A stretch of DNA of 10,549 nucleotides. It comes from UBA9676 sp036522155. GTDB lineage: Bacteria > Actinomycetota > Actinomycetes > Streptosporangiales > Streptosporangiaceae. The notes under the pieces were generated by a model. That model ran no database searches. It was not told the origin of the DNA and saw only the letters and a program-made list of their open reading frames with translations. The stretch's first letter is position 1. Each line of letters starts with the position of its first letter. Shown piece by piece: positions 1 to 6,219 of this stretch. The stretch lies in NCBI GenBank assembly GCA_036522155.1, contig DATDGI010000014.1, positions 1 to 10,549 on the forward strand. The letters run 5' to 3'. Both the position numbers and the translations under genes were made by a program.

Positions 1-1
1 G

Positions 2-238
2 TGGCGGGAACTGTCCCCGCCCCGCCGCCGCACCCGGTTGCTGGTCACCGCCGGGCTGGCCGGCGGCGGGCTGGGCCTGTCCGCGGCGGTCTTCCTGGCC
101 GGTGGCGACCGGCCACCACCCGGTCCGAAGGTCGTCCCGGCCGTGGACGTGTTCATGATCCAGCATTCGATCACCACCGGTCAGCTGCCGGCGCAGCCGT
201 CCCACCGGGCCACGCCCAGCACCGCCGGGGTTCCGTGA
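2..238 (+). CDS. Probable membrane anti-sigma factor, C-terminal part (5' end outside window)
   Basis: The frame is open from the left edge, so the start and N-terminal domain are missing; 78 residues remain. An arginine-rich stretch (PPRRRTR, about residues 6-12) is followed by one hydrophobic segment (about residues 13-35), then a proline-rich tail of about 40 residues. The positive-inside pattern suggests a cytoplasmic N-terminus and an exported C-terminal tail, as in RseA-type anti-sigma factors. No zinc-binding domain can be seen because it would lie upstream. The identity rests mainly on context: the next gene, 4 bases on, is RseB/MucB-like, and tatB follows, as in actinobacterial sigE neighbourhoods. 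If right, the protein would hold an ECF sigma factor at the membrane until cut by regulated proteolysis. Any other single-pass membrane protein would look the same in this fragment. Confidence 0.5.
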   Translation, partial: WRELSPPRRRTRLLVTAGLAGGGLGLSAAVFLAGGDRPPPGPKVVPAVDVFMIQHSITTGQLPAQPSHRATPSTAGVP

Positions 239-242
239 GCCG

Positions 243-1403
243 GTGATGGAGTTCCGATCCCGGGCCGCCGCCGGGACCATGTCCCCTGGCACCGACCCGA
301 CCGCGCTCCGGCTGATCACCACCGCCGTGGTGGTCGGCCTGGTGATGTCCGGTGTCGCGCTGGCGTCCTGGCGGGGGCTGGTGGACACCGGCGGGGGTGC
401 CGGCCCGGCCGCACCGGGCCGGGCTCCCGGCGGGCCCGTGGGCGCCGCCCAGGCGGCTGGACTGCGGCTGCTCAGCGAGGCGGCCGTGGCCTGCCGCTCG
501 GTCTCCTACGAGGGCGTGGAGATGGCCTGGTGGGGCCCGAGCGGCGACACCTCCGTGGTCGACATCTGGCACCAGCCCGGCGGCCAGGCGGTCATCCAGG
601 CTCCGGCCGAGCCGGTGGAATGGCCGGCCCAGGCGCATCAGTCGGTGCCGCTGTCCGGCGCTGGCCGCGCGGACCTGACCGCGGTGACCGTGCTGGGGAT
701 GACCCGCCAGCTGGTGGAACTGCTCGGGGCGAACTATGTGGTGGCCGTCACCGGCCGGGGCTCGGTCGCTGGCCGGCCGGCCCGGATCGTCACCGTGCGC
801 CGCCGCGCCGGAAGCCTCGCCGCCTGGTTCTGGCTGGACAGTTCCACCGGGCTCCCGTTGCGCAAGGAAATGTTCGACACCCGGGCGCGCATGATCAGCA
901 ACGTCGCGTTCACCGAGCTCAGCCTGGGGCCCGGGGCCGTGACCAGTGAGCCGAGCGCCGGGGCCCGGCCGTGGCACACCACGCTGGCCGCCACCCGGCT
1001 GGCCCGCCTGCGCGCGGGCGGCTGGCCGCTGCCTGGGCCGCTCCTTGGCCATCTGGCGCTGATCAGCGCCCGCCAGAGCAGCACGCCAGCCGGCCCGGTG
1101 GTGGACCTCGACTACTCCGACGGCCTGTCGGTGGTCTCGGTGTTCGTCCAGCGCGGGTACCTGCCGGCCACCCTCGGCGGCTGGTCGGAGGTGGCCCTGG
1201 CCGGTCACCGGATCTATGCCAACGAACCGGACAACCTCAGTTTTGCCTGGTCGGCCCGGGGCTACGTGTATACGCTGATCGCCGCGGCACCGCGGGACAC
1301 GGTCGGCCAGGTGGTGGCCGCGCTGCCGCACGACGGTGACACGGGCCTGCTCGCCCGGCTGGGCCGGGGCCTGCACCGGCTGCTTGACTGGCTCACCCCC
1401 TGA
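243..1403 (+). CDS. RseB/MucB-like sigma-E regulatory protein, membrane-anchored or exported
   Basis: The product has 386 residues. Residues 22-42 form a hydrophobic export or anchor segment, so the bulk should lie outside the membrane. A LolA-like N-terminal domain (about 75-230) contains the pattern typical of RseB: GRPARIVTV followed by FWLDSSTGLPLRKEMFD (196-212). A second domain (about 245-362) carries YSDGLSVVSVFV (291-302), typical of the RseB C-terminal domain. The protein ends in an amphipathic helix (369-386). RseB proteins bind the periplasmic tail of the RseA anti-sigma factor and tune its proteolysis; a similar role here is inferred from the preceding membrane protein, which stops 4 bases upstream. 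GTG243 is given as start, but ATG246 and ATG279 (residue 13) are also possible and none has a strong Shine-Dalgarno sequence. The family assignment is firm, the partner inferred. Confidence 0.8.
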   Translation: MMEFRSRAAAGTMSPGTDPTALRLITTAVVVGLVMSGVALASWRGLVDTGGGAGPAAPGRAPGGPVGAAQAAGLRLLSEAAVACRSVSYEGVEMAWWGPSGDTSVVDIWHQPGGQAVIQAPAEPVEWPAQAHQSVPLSGAGRADLTAVTVLGMTRQLVELLGANYVVAVTGRGSVAGRPARIVTVRRRAGSLAAWFWLDSSTGLPLRKEMFDTRARMISNVAFTELSLGPGAVTSEPSAGARPWHTTLAATRLARLRAGGWPLPGPLLGHLALISARQSSTPAGPVVDLDYSDGLSVVSVFVQRGYLPATLGGWSEVALAGHRIYANEPDNLSFAWSARGYVYTLIAAAPRDTVGQVVAALPHDGDTGLLARLGRGLHRLLDWLTP

Positions 1404-1407
1404 ATCA

Positions 1408-1443
1408 CCAGGCCGGCTCCCACTGGTCACCGATCCGGCCAGG
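1408..1443 (+). other. Hairpin between the RseB-like gene and tatB
   Basis: CCAGGCCGG (1408-1416) can pair with CCGGCCAGG (1435-1443) over eight of nine positions, with one A-A mismatch and an 18-base loop. It starts 4 bases after the upstream stop codon. No T-run follows, so it is not a standard intrinsic terminator, but it could weaken read-through or stabilise the 3' end of the upstream message. In such GC-rich DNA, hairpins of this size also arise by chance. Confidence 0.3.
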
Positions 1444-1450
1444 CACGCAC

Positions 1451-1456
1451 TACAGT
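1451..1456 (+). promoter_or_regulatory. Possible -10 element for tatB
   Basis: TACAGT fits the actinobacterial TANNNT -10 pattern and would place transcription start near 1463, giving tatB a leader of about 43 bases. No good -35 box is seen at 17-18 bases; TGGTCA at 1424-1429 is 21 bases away, which is long. Confidence 0.25.
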
Positions 1457-1493
1457 GGGAAACCACCTACCCTGGTGCGGCGCCACGCCGTCT

Positions 1494-1497
1494 GGAG
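1494..1497 (+). promoter_or_regulatory. Ribosome binding site deciding the tatB start
   Basis: GGAG lies 8 bases before GTG1506. It favours this start over the in-frame ATG at 1455, which would add 17 non-hydrophobic residues ahead of the TatB membrane helix. Confidence 0.7.
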
Positions 1498-1505
1498 ATC
1501 CGCCC

Positions 1506-1850
1506 GTGCTGTTTGACCTGAACTTCTCCAAGCTGCTGGTGCTCGCGGTCATCGCGGTGGTGATCTTCGGGCCCGATCAGCTGCCCAAGATCGCCACCCA
1601 GGCGGGCCGGGCGCTGCGCGAGCTCCGCCGGCTGGCCGACGGGGCCCGGGAGGACCTGCGGGAGGGACTGGGGCCGGAGTTCTCCGACTTCGACCTGGCC
1701 GACCTCCATCCGCGCAACTTGGTGCGCAAGCATCTGCTCGACGGCCTGGACGGCGTCATGGGCGAGCAGGAGTCACTGGCCACGGTGATGGAGTCCGCGC
1801 CCGCCCTGGCGCCGGGGGAGAGCCCGCCCTACGACCCCGAGGCGACCTGA
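1506..1850 (+). CDS. tatB: Sec-independent (twin-arginine) protein translocase subunit TatB
   Basis: This 114-residue protein has the TatB layout: a short N-terminal stretch, one membrane helix (about residues 8-20), the hinge motif FGPDQLPK (21-28), an amphipathic helix rich in Arg/Glu (about 29-55), then a variable acidic tail. LREGLGPEFSDF (51-62) and RKHLLDG (74-80) resemble actinobacterial TatB sequences, which distinguishes it from TatA. TatB with TatC forms the receptor for folded precursors bearing twin-arginine signals; no tatA or tatC lies in this window. GTG1506 is chosen because GGAG sits 8 bases upstream and the helix then begins at the expected distance from the N-terminus. The stop lies 8 bases from that of the convergent mrp. 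Position after an RseB-like gene mirrors the linkage of tatB to sigE loci in other Actinobacteria. Confidence 0.9.
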   Translation: MLFDLNFSKLLVLAVIAVVIFGPDQLPKIATQAGRALRELRRLADGAREDLREGLGPEFSDFDLADLHPRNLVRKHLLDGLDGVMGEQESLATVMESAPALAPGESPPYDPEAT

Positions 1851-1858
1851 GGGTCCGG

Positions 1859-3004
1859 TTACACGGGGGACAGGCCCAGCGGGCGCCCGGCCAGCCCCCG
1901 GCTCCGGCCCCCCAGCCCGGCGGCGATCTCGGCGAGCTGCCGCGCGGCGGCGGACTCCGGCGCGCTGAGGACCAGCGGGACACCAGCGTCCCCGCCCTCG
2001 CGCAGCCGCACGTCGATCGGCACCTGGCCGAGCAGCGGCACCGGGGCGCCGGTCAGCCGGGTGAGCGCCGCCGCCACCGCCTGGCCGCCGCCGGACCCGA
2101 ACACCTCGACCAGCTCGCCACAGTGCGGGCAGGGCAGGCCGGACATGTTCTCGATCACGCCGGTGATCCGCTGATGGGTCTGCACCGCGATCGCCCCGGC
2201 TCGCTCGGCCACCTCGGCCGAGGCGGCCTGGGGGGTGGTGACGACGATCAGTTCGGCGCTGGGCAGCAGCTGGGCCACCGAGATAGCCACGTCGCCGGTG
2301 CCGGGCGGCAGGTCCAGCAGCAGCACGTCGAGGTCACCCCAGTAGACGTCGGCGAGGAACTGCTGCACCGCCCGGTGGAGCATCGGCCCCCGCCACACCA
2401 CGGGGGCGTTGCCGGTGGTGAACATCCCGATCGAGATGACCTTCACGTCGTGCGCCGTCGGCGGCATGATCATCTGCCCGACCTGGGTCGGCCGGCCGGT
2501 CGCCCCCAGCATGCCCGGCACCGAGTGCCCGTAGATGTCGGCGTCGACCACGCCGACCTTCTGGCCCGCGGCGGCGAGCGCGGTGGCCAGGTTGACGGTC
2601 ACCGAGGATTTGCCGACCCCGCCCTTGCCGCTGGCGACGGCGAAGACGCGGGTGAGCGAGGAGGGCTGGGCGAACGGGATCTCGCGTTCGGGCCGTCCGC
2701 CCCGCAGCCGCCCCTGAAGTTCCCGCCGCTGATCGTCATTCATCACGTCCAGGGTCACCTTCACCGCGGTGACGCCGGGAACCGCGGCCACCGCGGCGGT
2801 GACGTCGCGGGTGATGGTGTCCCGCATCGGGCAGCCGGAAACGGTGAGGTAGACCGTCACCGCCACCTGGCCGCCCGGCGCGATGTCGACGCTCTTGACC
2901 ATGCCCAGGTCGGTGATCGGGCGCCGGATCTCGGGGTCGCTGACCCGCGCCAGGGCGGCGGTCACCTGCTCGTAACTGGGCGGTGGAGCGGTCGGGGACG
3001 TCAT
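1859..3004 (-). CDS. mrp: Mrp/NBP35-family Fe-S cluster carrier ATPase (ApbC-like)
   Basis: The protein has 381 residues. The N-terminal MIP18/DUF59 domain (about 10-90) contains DPEIRRPITDLGMV (23-36). The ParA/MinD-like P-loop ATPase domain begins near residue 118 with the deviant Walker A motif GKGGVGKSS (126-134), followed by DADIYGHSVPGML (154-166), DLPPGTGD (231-238) and GVIENMS (282-288). A CPHC pair (Cys292, Cys295) matches the cysteines that bridge an Fe-S cluster between two subunits in this family. The likely role is cytoplasmic assembly or transfer of Fe-S clusters to apoproteins; its clients are unknown, though the nuclease at the right end of the window is a predicted Fe-S protein. 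The start lies 23 bases after the stop of the secreted phosphoesterase, so the two may share a transcript. No clear Shine-Dalgarno sequence precedes the ATG. Confidence 0.93.
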   Translation of the reverse strand: MTSPTAPPPSYEQVTAALARVSDPEIRRPITDLGMVKSVDIAPGGQVAVTVYLTVSGCPMRDTITRDVTAAVAAVPGVTAVKVTLDVMNDDQRRELQGRLRGGRPEREIPFAQPSSLTRVFAVASGKGGVGKSSVTVNLATALAAAGQKVGVVDADIYGHSVPGMLGATGRPTQVGQMIMPPTAHDVKVISIGMFTTGNAPVVWRGPMLHRAVQQFLADVYWGDLDVLLLDLPPGTGDVAISVAQLLPSAELIVVTTPQAASAEVAERAGAIAVQTHQRITGVIENMSGLPCPHCGELVEVFGSGGGQAVAAALTRLTGAPVPLLGQVPIDVRLREGGDAGVPLVLSAPESAAARQLAEIAAGLGGRSRGLAGRPLGLSPV

Positions 3005-3027
3005 GCGTTCATGGTACGTCGGTGGTT

Positions 3028-4608
3028 TTACCTCACGGGCTCACCGGTGGCCGGGTCGAGCAGGTACGGCCGGAAGTCCGGGTGGTTCCAGCTGAACATG
3101 CCGGTCAGCGAGCCGGCCAGGTTGTCGAACGAGGTGGTGCCGATCCGCTGCCCGCCCAGCCAGTTGTCCTCGATGAAGGCCAGGATCGAGGTCTGGTCGC
3201 CGATCGTGTTGCCGACGAAGTCGCGCTTGGCGAACGGGGAGATGAGCAGGAAGGGCAGGCGCTGGCCGTATCCGCACCGGTCCTCGATCCCGCCCAGCGG
3301 GGCGCCGTTGCCGCACACGCCGGTGCCGTTCAGCGCATCGGTGGCGGGGTCGGCCGAGGAGTTGATGATCGGCGGCATCACATGGTCGTACCAGCCGTCG
3401 GAGTCATCGTAGGTGATCATGATCGCGGTGTTGTGCCAGTACTGCGACTGCTCGATCGCGTCGATCGTGCTGACCAGGAAGTGCTGCTCGTCGATCGGGT
3501 CGGAGTAGCCCGCGTGCCCGTCCTGGTACTCGGCCGCCTTGAGGTAGCTGACGGCTGGCAGGTTGCCGCCCTTCAGGGCCTTGCCGAACCAGCTCAGGTC
3601 GTACTCGTGGTTGGCCGGGCCGCTGTGCCCGATCTCGGCCAGGCTGGCCGGCGGGGTGTGCTTGGGGTTGGCGGTGGACTGGTAGTACTCGAACGGGTTG
3701 TGGTGCGGGCTGTAGTCGGTGTCGGTCGCGCCGCCGATGTTGACGTGGGTGCTGCCGCAGACCGGGCCGCCGCTGGAGCTCGTGCCGGTCGGTGCGAAAC
3801 CGCCCTGGAACCAGCCCCAGGTGATGCCCTTGGCGGTGAGCAGGTCGCCGATGTTGGTGCCGGTCATCTTCAGCGTGGTGCCGCTGTGGTTGGAGCAGCC
3901 GTCGTAGTACGGGTCCTGGTCGCTGTAGACGGTGCCGGTGAAGCTGGAGTTCTCCGAGCCGACCACGGCCGGGTCGGCGACCGGCTGGCCGGTGGTGCTG
4001 ATCCCGGTGCCGCCGTAGGTCTGGCCGGAGATCAGGTTGAGCGCGCCCGGGGTGGACGGGCCGAACTCGGTGTCGTAGAAGTTGTCGCTCATGGCGTAGT
4101 GCTGTGCGTAGTTCCACAGCCCGGTCACCGTGTTGCCGTCGTAGTAGTCCATCACCAGGCCCGGGGCCGAATACTCCGGCGGCGAGCAGGAGGTGTTCTG
4201 CGTGTTCTGCACGAACTTGTCCATCAGGCCGGCGTCGAGCGCCTTCTGCTCGGCCGTGTAAGCGTGGTCCTGGTCGCAGGTGAGCGCCTGGGCCGGCGTC
4301 AGCCGCTGCGGGTTGGCCGAGTTGGGGTTGTGGCTCAGCAGTTCCGGCGTCAGGCCGTTCACGTCCGGCGTGCCCGGTTCGGCGGAGAAGGGGTTGCCGT
4401 CGCTGTTCGCGGTGTGGGGGTAGGTGCCGAAGTAGTGGTCGAAGCTCACGTTCTCCTGGAAGATCACCACGAGGTGCTGAATCGGGGTGGCGGCGCCGTC
4501 GCCGGGGGCTTGGTGGGGGGCGGGGGCGGCGAGGGCGGACGCCCCGCCCGCCAGGCAGAGCCCGCTGGCGGCCACGACGGCCAGCGCACTGCGGATGGAC
4601 CGGTGCAT
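3028..4608 (-). CDS. Secreted acid phosphatase/phospholipase C-type phosphoesterase (AcpA/PLC family)
   Basis: The 526-residue product starts with a signal peptide (Arg3 and Arg6, hydrophobic core about 8-24, likely cleavage after ALA near residue 28). No twin-arginine motif is present, so Sec export is expected, unlike several Tat-exported members. The mature protein belongs to the phosphoesterase family within the alkaline phosphatase superfamily: QENVSFDHYFGTYP (51-64), MSDNFYDTEFGPSTPG (173-188) with Ser185 at the likely nucleophile position, SGQTYG (194-199), NHEYD (333-337) and DDSDGWYDHVMPP (401-413) with Asp and His residues suited to metal binding. Phosphate monoester or phospholipid hydrolysis outside the cell is likely; the substrate cannot be told from sequence. 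GGAGG lies 7 bases before the ATG. A PHO-box-like repeat upstream suggests induction by phosphate starvation. Confidence 0.88.
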   Translation of the reverse strand: MHRSIRSALAVVAASGLCLAGGASALAAPAPHQAPGDGAATPIQHLVVIFQENVSFDHYFGTYPHTANSDGNPFSAEPGTPDVNGLTPELLSHNPNSANPQRLTPAQALTCDQDHAYTAEQKALDAGLMDKFVQNTQNTSCSPPEYSAPGLVMDYYDGNTVTGLWNYAQHYAMSDNFYDTEFGPSTPGALNLISGQTYGGTGISTTGQPVADPAVVGSENSSFTGTVYSDQDPYYDGCSNHSGTTLKMTGTNIGDLLTAKGITWGWFQGGFAPTGTSSSGGPVCGSTHVNIGGATDTDYSPHHNPFEYYQSTANPKHTPPASLAEIGHSGPANHEYDLSWFGKALKGGNLPAVSYLKAAEYQDGHAGYSDPIDEQHFLVSTIDAIEQSQYWHNTAIMITYDDSDGWYDHVMPPIINSSADPATDALNGTGVCGNGAPLGGIEDRCGYGQRLPFLLISPFAKRDFVGNTIGDQTSILAFIEDNWLGGQRIGTTSFDNLAGSLTGMFSWNHPDFRPYLLDPATGEPVR

Positions 4609-4615
4609 CAGGAAA

Positions 4616-4620
4616 CCTCC
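4616..4620 (-). promoter_or_regulatory. Strong ribosome binding site of the secreted phosphoesterase
   Basis: GGAGG on the minus strand lies 7 bases before ATG4608, fixing that start and predicting efficient translation. Confidence 0.8.
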
Positions 4621-4666
4621 ACGCTGGTGGCTATTGCGACGCCGACGATGGCCGGCCAGCCAGCCC

Positions 4667-4699
4667 CGGAGGTGAACACCAGGCGGCCCGCGAGGTAAC
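4667..4699 (-). promoter_or_regulatory. Candidate PHO box (three 11-base direct-repeat units)
   Basis: On the minus strand three consecutive 11-mers read GTTACCTCGCG (4699-4689), GGCCGCCTGGT (4688-4678) and GTTCACCTCCG (4677-4667). Against the Streptomyces PhoP direct-repeat unit, recalled as G(G/T)TCAYYYR(G/C)G, I count 9, 8 and 10 matches of 11. The array lies 58 bases before the phosphoesterase start. TTCACC in the last unit could act as a -35, with CATCGT 20 bases further on as a weak -10. Several consensus positions are degenerate and match easily in GC-rich DNA, so this is a candidate only. Confidence 0.4.
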
Positions 4700-4737
4700 T
4701 CGGTGCGATAGTTCGGTGCCCGTGGGTGTGCGCGTGG

Positions 4738-5154
4738 TCAGCAATCCACCGGTGCCAGCCGGTACACGGCGCCGTCCCGCGCCCAGCGCGGAGCGGGCGA
4801 CGTCTCGGTGCCGGTGAGCGCGGTATTGAGCCGCCCGGCCACCAGTGGCCCGATCACGGCGTCCCATTCGGCGCTGCCGGGCTCCACCCGGGTGACCTCG
4901 GCGGTCCACGTCACCGGCGCCCCACCGGACCGGCCGGCCGGGATGGTGACGGTCACCCGGTCGGTCCCGGCCAGGCCGGGCAGCGGCTGCTCGCCGGGAC
5001 CGGTGAGCAGGTAGGCGGCACCGGGTGAGCCCGGGCTGGTGGACGCCCGCCAGATGTGCCAGGCGGGCCGGGGGCGGCCCGAGCCGACGGTGAGCCAGAT
5101 GACGCGGGCCCGCTTGGTAGCCTCCGCGATGAGGGCGGGCGGGGTCTCGCTCAC
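4738..5154 (-). CDS. Probable pyridoxamine 5'-phosphate oxidase-like (FMN-binding split-barrel) protein
   Basis: The 138-residue protein opens with a helix (ALIAEATKRARV, about 7-18), then WLTVGSGRPRPAWHIW (20-35), a beta-strand plan like the first strands of PPOX proteins, where the usual form is LATV-x-dG-xP-x-x-x-P-v-w. YLLTGPGEQ (48-56) and VTVTIPAG (67-74) fit later strands. Members bind FMN or F420 and act in small redox reactions or deazaflavin chemistry; no specific substrate is visible. The start is GTG5154, since the frame upstream contains no other ATG or GTG before sequence antisense to the lyase. No strong Shine-Dalgarno sequence precedes it. It is transcribed away from the CoA ester lyase, with 60 bases between the two starts. 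The stop lies 129 bases before the phosphoesterase start. Family call is moderate; it may otherwise be an uncharacterised small protein. Confidence 0.6.
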   Translation of the reverse strand: MSETPPALIAEATKRARVIWLTVGSGRPRPAWHIWRASTSPGSPGAAYLLTGPGEQPLPGLAGTDRVTVTIPAGRSGGAPVTWTAEVTRVEPGSAEWDAVIGPLVAGRLNTALTGTETSPAPRWARDGAVYRLAPVDC

Positions 5155-5198
5155 CCGGCTCAGCGTGCCATGGCAGGCGGCAGGCCGGTAGGTGCTAC

Positions 5199-5207
5199 GG
5201 GAGGAGG
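5199..5207 (+). promoter_or_regulatory. Ribosome binding site deciding the CoA ester lyase start
   Basis: GGGAGGAGG ends 7 bases before GTG5215. This nearly perfect Shine-Dalgarno sequence selects GTG5215 over the in-frame ATG5170 and earlier codons that would overlap the divergent gene. Confidence 0.85.
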
Positions 5208-5214
5208 CCGGCAG

Positions 5215-6219
5215 GTGCCATCCGAGTACCGGCCCCAGCGCTCCTGCCTGGCGGTGCCGGCCAGCAGCCAGCGGTTCATCGACTCCGCCCGCGGCCTGCC
5301 CGCCGACGAGGTCTTCCTGGACCTGGAGGACGCGGTCGCGCCGGCCGCCAAGGCGGCGGCCCGGGGCAACGTGATCGCCGCGGTGACCGCCGGTGGCTGG
5401 GAGGGCAAGCTGCTCGCGGTGCGGATCAACGACGCCACCACCCGGTGGGCCTACCGGGACGTGGTGGAGGTGGTGGCCGAGGCCGGTCACGGCCTGGACA
5501 CCGTCGTCCTGCCGAAGGTCACCGGCCCCGGCCACGTCGCCTGGCTGGACCTGCTGCTCGGCCAGATCGAGCAGGACACCGGCGGCGAGCGCGGCCGGAT
5601 CGGGATCGAGGCGCAGATCGAGGAAGCCAGCGGGCTGGCGGCCGTGGATGAGATCGCGGCCGCGTCGCCCCGGCTGCGGGCCCTGGTGTTCGGCCCGGCC
5701 GACTTCATGGCCAGCATCGGCATGCGGTCGCTGCGGGTGGACGGGCGGCCGGCCGGGTATGCCGGCGACGCCTTCCACTACCCGCTGATGCGCATGCTGG
5801 TGGCCGCGCGCGGTCACGGGCTGGCCGCCATCGACGGGCCCTACCTGACCATCGGGGATCTGGCGGGCCTGCGGGCGGCGGCCGCCAGCGCGGCGGCACT
5901 GGGGTACGACGGGAAGTGGGTGCTGCACCCGGGCCAGATCGGCATCGTCAACGAGGCCTTCTCGCCCGGCCAGGACGACTACGAGCGCGCGGAACTCATC
6001 CTCGACGCCTACCGCTACTACACCGAGGTCGAGCACCGCGGGGCGGCCATGCTCGGCGGCGAGATGATCGACGAGGCCTCCAGGAAGCTGGCGCTGGTGA
6101 CGGCGGCCAAGGGCCGCGCGGCGGGGCTGGTCAGATCCCAGCGGTTCGAGCCGGCGCCCGGGTCAGCCGAGGACACCCCAGGCGGCGAGGGTCTCGGCCA
6201 GCCCGGTGGTCAGGGTTAG
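5215..6219 (+). CDS. HpcH/HpaI aldolase/citrate lyase-family CoA ester lyase (CitE/malyl-CoA lyase-like)
   Basis: The 334-residue protein is a TIM-barrel enzyme of the citrate lyase beta/malyl-CoA lyase family. Signature stretches are RSCLAVPASSQRF (9-21), EVFLDLEDAV (32-41), AVRIND (68-73), VVLPKV (97-102), IEEASGL (135-141) with Glu136 at the Mg-ligand position, FGPADFMASIG (159-169) with Asp163 as second ligand, and KWVLHPGQI (234-242) near the C-terminus. Such enzymes cleave or form (S)-malyl-CoA, beta-methylmalyl-CoA or citramalyl-CoA. The substrate cannot be assigned, and no neighbouring acyl-CoA pathway genes help. The length is slightly above usual: residues from about 317 on form a Gly/Pro-rich tail lying antisense over the NUDIX gene, probably a late extension. 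GTG5215 follows a near-perfect Shine-Dalgarno sequence. Confidence 0.88.
   Translation: MPSEYRPQRSCLAVPASSQRFIDSARGLPADEVFLDLEDAVAPAAKAAARGNVIAAVTAGGWEGKLLAVRINDATTRWAYRDVVEVVAEAGHGLDTVVLPKVTGPGHVAWLDLLLGQIEQDTGGERGRIGIEAQIEEASGLAAVDEIAAASPRLRALVFGPADFMASIGMRSLRVDGRPAGYAGDAFHYPLMRMLVAARGHGLAAIDGPYLTIGDLAGLRAAAASAAALGYDGKWVLHPGQIGIVNEAFSPGQDDYERAELILDAYRYYTEVEHRGAAMLGGEMIDEASRKLALVTAAKGRAAGLVRSQRFEPAPGSAEDTPGGEGLGQPGGQG

Noticed and set aside
171..1466. Open frame of 431 codons on the minus strand opposite the RseB-like gene
   Set aside because: Its composition is that of an antisense shadow, and the plus-strand protein has two recognisable RseB domains.
2123..3412. Open frame of 429 codons on the plus strand opposite mrp
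   Set aside because: It is His/Arg/Gly-rich without motifs; the opposite strand carries the complete Mrp signature.
2983..4698. Open frame of 571 codons on the plus strand opposite the phosphoesterase
   Set aside because: It is Val/Gly/Arg-rich with no recognisable domain and is the mirror of a gene with signal peptide, ribosome binding site and catalytic motifs.
4700..4719. Direct repeat TCGGTGC (4700-4706 and 4713-4719) upstream of the phosphoesterase, considered as an operator
   Set aside because: Two 7-base copies with a 13-base period are short for GC-rich DNA and match no known operator that I can name.
5056..5214. Longer N-terminus for the CoA ester lyase
   Set aside because: It would overlap the divergent gene, its residues are low-complexity, and a near-perfect Shine-Dalgarno sequence precedes GTG5215.
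5155..6036. Long upstream extension of the PPOX-like minus-strand frame, up to 432 codons
   Set aside because: The extension is antisense to the CoA ester lyase and has no family pattern; GTG5154 gives a compact protein starting just before its fold.
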